Of a stretch of 11,848 nt of DNA, positions 7,035-11,848 are shown in pieces (the first letter of the stretch is position 1; every line of letters starts with the position of its first letter). The stretch spans positions 1 through 11,848 of the forward strand of contig JANBQS010000794.1 of assembly GCA_027577415.1 (NCBI GenBank), read 5' to 3'. This stretch comes from Coemansia sp. RSA 922 (taxonomy: Eukaryota; Kickxellomycota; Kickxellomycetes; Kickxellales; Kickxellaceae). The notes under the pieces were generated by a model. The model did not search any database, was not told the DNA's origin, and saw only the letters and a list, made by a program, of their open reading frames with translations. The translations under genes and the position numbers were made by a program.

Positions 7035-7595
7035 ATGTACCAACCGCCGCCTCCTGCCGGCTATAACAACAACCACAACAATAACTATTATAGCAACGGC
7101 GAAATGTCACAGCCGCCATACCACGGCAGCCAGTACCAGCCTCAGTACCAGCCGCCAGCACCACCCCAGGCCTACGGTGCCTCCTACAACAACAACGATG
7201 GCCCTCCTCCACACGGCGGTGGTGGGGCATTTCCTGGCCGCATGAGCTCATACTCCTCTAACCCAATGCATGATACTACTGGCCGACCTGCCTCAAACTA
7301 TGGCGGACCTCCTCCACACATGGACTCCCACCACCAGAACCGGCCTTCGCGAATGTCGCACAACCCGTCTGTCTACTCGCAGCAGCCCACCACCGCCCAC
7401 CGGCGAAATGACCGCGCCAACACTCACTATGGCCACTTGGTATCTGAAGAGCCCCGCCGAGACATCCCCTGCAGCGGAGACGCCTGTGGTGCCTGTTGCA
7501 AGTACAACTCGCTGGCCTGCCTCTTCTGCTGCAACGGCTGGATGCGTCTGTGCGGCGGAGGAATGAGCATCAAGGAGATTCTTAAGCTCAAGTGA
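7035..7595 (+). CDS. low-complexity Tyr/Asn/Gln/Pro-rich protein with eight-cysteine C-terminal motif
   Basis: The frame encodes 186 aa. Residues 1-135 are low complexity and prion-like: MYQPPPPAGY, Asn runs (NNNHNNNYY), QYQPQYQPP, Gly/Pro/His stretches and Ser/Tyr repeats, with no membrane segment. The C-terminal 40 residues differ: after RRDIPC come eight Cys between 146 and 173 (pattern C-x4-C-x2-CC-x6-C-x2-CC-x6-C), then GGGMSIKEILKLK. The layout recalls tail-anchored, Cys-rich and often palmitoylated stress proteins (CYSTM-like), but the motif does not fit that family closely and metal binding is equally possible. I chose the ATG at 7035 because the sequence upstream is a T/C-rich leader; the open frame reaches back to about 6879 but has no coding look. 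NDUFAF5 follows 102 bp downstream on the same strand. Confidence 0.8.
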   Translation: MYQPPPPAGYNNNHNNNYYSNGEMSQPPYHGSQYQPQYQPPAPPQAYGASYNNNDGPPPHGGGGAFPGRMSSYSSNPMHDTTGRPASNYGGPPPHMDSHHQNRPSRMSHNPSVYSQQPTTAHRRNDRANTHYGHLVSEEPRRDIPCSGDACGACCKYNSLACLFCCNGWMRLCGGGMSIKEILKLK

Positions 7596-7697
7596 GCGCT
7601 CCTCCTAGATCAAATTTATGCGTATTTCTTTATCTTTCTTTTTATCTTTTTTCAATGTTAAATATTTTCTTACTCTTATCTCTTCAATTGGCATAGA
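7596..7697 (+). other. short intergenic region with a pyrimidine-rich leader
   Basis: This 102-bp gap between two plus-strand genes is mostly T/C-rich (TTTCTTTATCTTTC and similar). It must hold both the 3' end of the upstream gene and the start of transcription of the methyltransferase gene. The methyltransferase ATG has A at -3. Confidence 0.4.
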
Positions 7698-8897
7698 ATG
7701 AACCGGTCACTTGCTACTAAAGCCGCGCACTTGTGCTCTCGCCCGTGGCTAGCACGAGGCTATACGTCAGGCAAGGAAACTGCTCGTGACTACTTGGAAA
7801 AGGCCGCCGCCGCCCCCTTTGAAGTCTTTGACCGCAACGCCAAACGCATGCAGCGCAATAGAGCTGCTGCAAGGGCCACAGACAGCCGCGAGGTCGACTA
7901 CCTCAAGGACGAGGTAGCTGCTCGCGTCTCCGATCGCCTGTTGGACATTAAGCGTCGCTACCACACTGTGGTAGAGATCGGTGCTGGGTGCGGCCACTTG
8001 GCCAAGGCTGTCGACGACGACATGATGGACCGCCTGATCATGTGCGATATGGCAAAGACCGCGCTGGACAGAGATGCTGGCGCGCAATACGACGTGCAAG
8101 TCGAGCGCCGCATAGTTGACGAAGAGACCCCAGTGTTTGAGCCCGAGTCGCTGGACGCCGTAGTCAGCAGCCTGTCGATGCACTGGGTCAACGATCTGCC
8201 TGGAATGCTGATCCAGATAAGAAAGGCCCTAGTGCCCGATGGCGTGTTCATTGGCGCCATGTTTGGCGGTGACAGCCTGTTTGAGCTCCGCACATCATTG
8301 CAGTTGGCTGACATTGAGCGAGATGGCGGGATTGCCGCGCGTGTCTCGCCACTAACCGATACCCGAGACGTTGGCAGTCTGCTGAACCGCGCGGGACTCA
8401 CCCTGTCGACGATAGATGTGGACAGCATTGTAGTGAACTACCCGTCGATGCTTCACCTGGTCAGCGACATCAACGCCATGGGTGAAGGGAATGCCGTGGT
8501 CCAGCGTCTGCCATTCATCAAGCGTGACACTCTATTAGCCGCATCAGCCATCTACAAAGGTAAGCCTTGTTTCTCTTTTATTGTCTTTTTTTGGTGAGAG
8601 TGGTAGACTGAGTAGTTAAGTTACTCGCGGTGTCATTTTATTTCTGTAGAGCTGTACGGGAACGAGGACGGCTCCATTCCTGCAACGTTCCAAGTCATAT
8701 ACATGGTAAGAAGATACAGTGCTTTATCGCTCTCAAGGCAACCGACGCAGTGCTACTTTGGTTACTAAATAATATTGCGATTGCGTATGTTGTAGATTGG
8801 GTGGAAGCCAGATCCTTCGCAGCCAAAGCCACTGGCGCGTGGCTCTGGGCAAGTGTCGCTGGGCGAGATGTTTAATGCCGACTCGCACAAGCTGTGA
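7698..8897 (+). CDS. NDUFAF5: NDUFAF5-like complex I assembly factor, mitochondrial SAM-dependent enzyme (three exons)
   Basis: Exons at 7698-8559, 8650-8705 and 8796-8897 join in frame to give 339 aa, close to human NDUFAF5 (345). The human protein is a matrix SAM-dependent enzyme that hydroxylates an arginine of NDUFS7 early in complex I assembly. The N-terminus is basic with few acidic residues, like a mitochondrial presequence. VFDRNAKRMQRNRAAAR matches the family start of the mature protein. The SAM-binding loop is EIGAGCG (93-99). The family hallmarks SSLSMHWVNDLP (from 157), VPDGVFIGAMFGGDSLFELR and SLQLADIERDGG follow. Splicing restores LYGNEDGSIPATFQ, IYM-IGWKP and ARGSGQVSLGEMFN, which continue the family alignment. 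The first glycine-loop position reads E-I-G where human has D-L-G. Presence of this gene implies a complex I-containing mitochondrion. Confidence 0.95.
8560..8649 (+). other. intron 1 of NDUFAF5
   Basis: Donor GTAAGC and acceptor TTTCTGTAG bound 90 nt. It interrupts the first base of a GAG codon (phase 1). Splicing replaces an unrelated read-through tail, which would stop at 8597, with the conserved family sequence. Confidence 0.93.
8706..8795 (+). other. intron 2 of NDUFAF5
   Basis: Donor GTAAGA and acceptor TTGTAG bound 90 nt, phase 0. A yeast-like branch site TACTAA lies at 8763-8768, about 27 nt before the acceptor. Exon 2 between the introns is a 56-nt small exon. Confidence 0.93.
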
Positions 8898-9523
8898 GCA
8901 GTTTTTTTTTTTTTTTTTATAAAAACAAATGATAAAATCGTGTATATTTTTTTTGGTATTGTCTGCGGCTGGTGCCACTTGCCAATTGTACATTTTCTTT
9001 CGGAGCTTTTGAGCGGCTGGGGTGTGTCTGTTGGTGCTGGCAAAGAAAGTGCAGGATATTTCTGCACCAAATGGCTTCTGCCGTGTTCCATGTTTCCTTA
9101 TTATTGCCGCGGCTATTTGCGCGAGCACAATGCCCGCCAAGCTGCGTGCAACAATAACGAGCAAGCAAGCAACTGCAAAGGCACAATTGAGGTGCAAGCG
9201 CACTATTATGCTGTTCCTGAGCCATCGCAAAGACAGGAGAAAAGGGAGCAAATGCGGCAGTGGCGCGTACATGCTCCACAGCATGTGTGCACAACACAGG
9301 CGGCGGCAGCAGCAGCAACATACGACATTAGCGCGGCGTAATGATTGTCTGCGTTAGTAGCGTGAGCTATTGCAGCCATGCTTACGAATTCTTTGCTACA
9401 TCTCTTGTGATTAGCAGCAGCAGCAACAGCTGGCTTCCTCCTGGCTATGCCGAGCATACCGGCCTTATCGCGCCCGACATCTGGGCTTGCATTATCTGCG
9501 CGTATGCCTGCTGCCTACAATCA
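8898..9523. other. intergenic region downstream of NDUFAF5, no gene recognised
   Basis: It begins with T17 at 8902-8918 and AT-rich DNA to about 8955, which is the likely 3' UTR and polyadenylation region of NDUFAF5. Further on are an AAGC tandem near 9162-9170 and short GGC/CAG tracts near 9301-9318 and 9413-9427. Several open frames of 60-180 codons exist on both strands, but none has recognisable motifs or coding-like composition. Confidence 0.5.
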
Positions 9524-10645
9524 TCACGCGCGGCGCAGTTGGTACTTATCTGTATGTCTGTTTGTACTCTTTTCTCTTGCGAGGCGCAAATCATAACGGC
9601 CCTGTTTTTGAGGCGGGGGAGACAATGGCCCACAGGCTCGCCAGCAGCGTGTCATTCGCAAAAAGAGAGCGAACATTGCCTCTTTTGGCATATGCCGTCC
9701 AGTACATGAGCGCGTGGAGGCGGTGTCAGGGCGAACAAGGCATGACCAAGGGGCGGCGGCGGCGGATCGCCGTGTGGCCGAAAAAAAAAAAGTGTTCATT
9801 CGGATTGCCCGTTGCAGCAACGCAAAAAATACAAAATATTCTTGCATTTGAAGCACCTGATCAGTCGTTTCGCGCCGCTTGAACACCAGACACATCTCAG
9901 GATCTACATCGGGCAAGAGTGTGAAAAGGAAACCCGCCACGAGACACTTTGAGCGGCGCAGGCGGAGCCTGAAGCGTAAGCTTGTCTCGACTCTGCTCGA
10001 AGGATCTTCAGCAACTTTGACGATGTGAAAATGAGTGTCCCTTTGCGCCCTCTGTCAGAGCCGACTCTGCAGCTGCTGGTCAAAGCGTGTGTACATTGGA
10101 AGCAGTGTGACTGAATGTGCATGTGTGTGTATGTTCATGTTTCTGTGCTTGGCGGGTTTAGTGGTCCGCAGCAGCCAATTGAATTGCTGAATAAACCCCA
10201 TTTGGAAATAGTGCAAGTTCGGCGTCTGCACACATGGCAAAGTTGTCACCCAGAAATAGCGACAATCCTGCAATTGCACACCTGGCGTTTGGCAAGAGGG
10301 AGGATTGCTGACAGACGGCTGGTCCCAGATGCGCACAGACTCATCAATCGGCGCTTTCCGAATAGCCAGCTTCTGCAATTGTAATCGCCCTCAATGTTTA
10401 TTATATTTTAAATAATCTCCGTACCATTGCAGGCCGATTACAGCGTGAATGGCTATAGGGACTTTGGTGTCAGCATCTTTGCACACAAGGTCCAAAAGGG
10501 AATGCTGCGTTGAGCGCTGCTGCCATGTGTCCACCATATGAGCTAGGCTGAGATAAGAAAGGTCAGCCCAGAAACCAGGCGGCGGAGCATTGCGCGCCAA
10601 TGGAAGGGATTTTCGGTGTGTATGGCAGCAAGGCAAAAGGCGAGA
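9524..10645 (-). other. possible unrecognised or decaying protein-coding region
   Basis: One minus-strand frame is open from 10645 to 9524 apart from two TGA codons at 10391-10393 and 10055-10057. The three segments (84, 111 and 176 codons) look protein-like: LSLAHMVDTW and SLLDLVCKDADTKV with HEAT-repeat-like spacing, KAPIDESVRIWD, and near the end LLPDVDPEMCLVFKRRETTD and LQMQEYFVFFALLQRA. A possible 69-nt intron, donor GTAATC at 10441 and acceptor TTGCAG at 10373, would remove the first stop and keep the frame. I could not find a convincing intron over the second. Start, end and family are unknown. It could be a multi-exon gene, a pseudogene or a chance open frame. Confidence 0.3.
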
Positions 10646-11152
10646 CTATTGTATCCAAGGATACGTGCGGTGCGTCAGGTAATAATACGTGTAATATTGG
10701 CATTTCTGGAATACAAGAATTAAATATTAGAATACAGCAGCTGGGCACGGTCAGACGCTTGCTTCCTGGCTATTGTGACCAGCAAGGGGCTTCTGACGTG
10801 GACTCTCTTTGCTGCCGCACATGTGATGCCCTCCATTGGGCGAGCAAGTAGACGAACGCCTGGTGTGCGCCTCCACTCCCTCCCAAGCGCCCAGCTGCTC
10901 AGAGCCGAGTCAGTTGCCAAGTACGCCTCTGTCAACTGCAGCAAATAAGAAAAAAAGGTCTGGCCGTGCACGGTGGCCTCGGATAAGAAAATGGACAATG
11001 GTTTCAGTATTTTTAATACTTCGTAGTTGCCAAGCTCATCCGCGAGCAGTTGATGTGCGTGACTCTGGAGCAAAGACAATAGACTTGCTCAGCAGGACCG
11101 GCCAGTGCGAATCACAATACGTCAATGTGGTGTATCGCCAGAGCGTCAACTT
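10646..11152 (-). pseudogene. possible upstream exons or remnants of the same minus-strand region
   Basis: Further minus-strand open segments with protein-like composition lie here in different frames. At 11152-11036 a segment contains LTLWRYTTLTYCDSHWPVLL. From 11040 in another frame comes DELGNYEVLKILKPLSIFL and, further on, LLQLTEAYLATDSAL. After an AG at 10706, preceded by TTGTATTC and a CTAAT branch-like motif, a third frame gives MPILHVLLPDAPHVSLDTIV. The frame changes lack clear donor/acceptor pairs of matching phase, which fits decay by small indels better than clean splicing, but the coding case itself is weak. No family is recognised. Confidence 0.2.
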
Positions 11153-11848
11153 TCAAGAGAACCTCATTCTGACCAGGATGCTATTTTGGCAATGACATCC
11201 TAGGCAAGACGAACAGTGCAGCAGAAGCAGGTACTTGTAAAGATTATTTGAATAGACATTGTTTGCCAATGCACAGCATATCCCTCACGTGGAGAGCAGC
11301 ACAGAGGTGCCTCGAGCACATAGGTCAAAGGGCTGCAGTGACACCTCCTCTTTGCCCTTTTTTATCTTAACATTTGAAGGCATAATAAGAGGAGGCGTGT
11401 AAGTTGAAGCAAGAGGCGGCGACAACGCGTGGGGATGTTTACAGGGTGCGCAGCCATTTCATGAGTACTATCGTATATTCGCACACTTTTCATCAAAAAG
11501 GCAAGCATTCCGACAGTTTCTGCGATTATACGCAATGGAGACTTGTGTATACACAAGTGCGACTGGAGGCGGGTCGGTCGCGTGGTCCCAGCGTGTACAA
11601 GGTTAAAAAAATTGACGAAGAAACAGATATTATGTAGGATTTTTTTAAGGAGGCGCATTTGGAGGCACACTGAACAATTAGTTGTGCATCGTAAGCGCGC
11701 TGTTCAACATTTAGCGCTTATTTCAAAGTCTATCATTGTTGATATTGCAGAGGTTATTTTTCGTTCTGGCGCGGCTCAGGGGGAGGAGCGACTACTGACA
11801 AAATACAAGGAATCAAGCATTCACGTTTTATTTTACAGTATCTGCCTT
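11153..11848. other. right-edge region without a supported gene
   Basis: No frame here has convincing coding character. It holds a CACGTG palindrome at 11286-11291, a perfect 18-bp palindrome at 11541-11558 and AT-rich DNA near the right edge. On the minus strand the edge reads into TAA (11828-11830) followed by an overlapping AATAAA-type signal, so a minus-strand gene beyond the edge could end here. That rests on six codons and is only a suggestion. Confidence 0.35.
11541..11558. repeat. perfect 18-bp palindrome
   Basis: ACTTGTGTA is followed directly by its reverse complement TACACAAGT with no spacer. It lies in DNA without a recognised gene. It could be a dimeric protein-binding site or chance. 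Confidence 0.8.

Noticed and set aside
7698..8597. NDUFAF5 as a single-exon protein ending at 8597
   Set aside because: The family's conserved C-terminus is encoded after two introns with good splice sites; the read-through tail is intron sequence.
9341..9709. Plus-strand 122-codon Cys/Ser-rich open frame
   Set aside because: It has no recognisable domain and irregular composition, and it sits in a region with many equal-length frames on both strands.

Overview
The window looks like nuclear DNA of a filamentous or early-diverging fungus. The autophagy protein ATG6/Beclin-1 has a BARA domain of the fungal type. A complex I assembly methyltransferase (NDUFAF5 type) is present, which Saccharomyces-like yeasts without complex I lack. 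Its gene has two short GT-AG introns of 90 nt, one with a TACTAA branch site, and several starts carry a purine at -3. I lean to an early-diverging lineage such as Kickxellomycotina, but that is inference from general character only.

Layout from left to right: (1) the first 53 codons of a minus-strand gene that runs off the left edge (161 to 1), perhaps a CRAL-TRIO/Sec14 protein; (2) a 498-bp divergent promoter region; (3) ATG6/Beclin-1 on plus (660-2417); (4) a Sec14/CRAL-TRIO lipid-transfer-like protein on minus (2465-3949), converging on ATG6 with only 47 bp between the stop codons; (5) two unrecognised minus-strand genes, one with a Cys/Asp-rich tandem repeat (4175-4858) and one Pro/Ser/Ala-rich with a central helix (5676-6485), separated by about 0.8 kb of purine-rich DNA; (6) a divergent promoter region with two CCAAT boxes exactly 21 bp apart; (7) a Tyr/Asn/Gln/Pro-rich protein with an eight-cysteine C-terminus (7035-7595, plus); (8) the spliced NDUFAF5-like gene (7698-8897, plus); (9) almost 3 kb to the right edge with no clear gene.

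The last region is the least explained. On the minus strand between about 9524 and 10645 one reading frame is open except for two TGA codons, and other open segments with protein-like composition lie to its right up to about 11150 in other frames. This may be an unrecognised multi-exon gene or a decaying one. I could not identify its family or fix its splice sites.

The clear genes are housekeeping genes with no operon-like logic: autophagy/vesicle PI3-kinase regulation, lipid transfer and mitochondrial complex I assembly. I see no CRISPR array, tRNA, rRNA or intact mobile element, and no convincing new multi-gene system.
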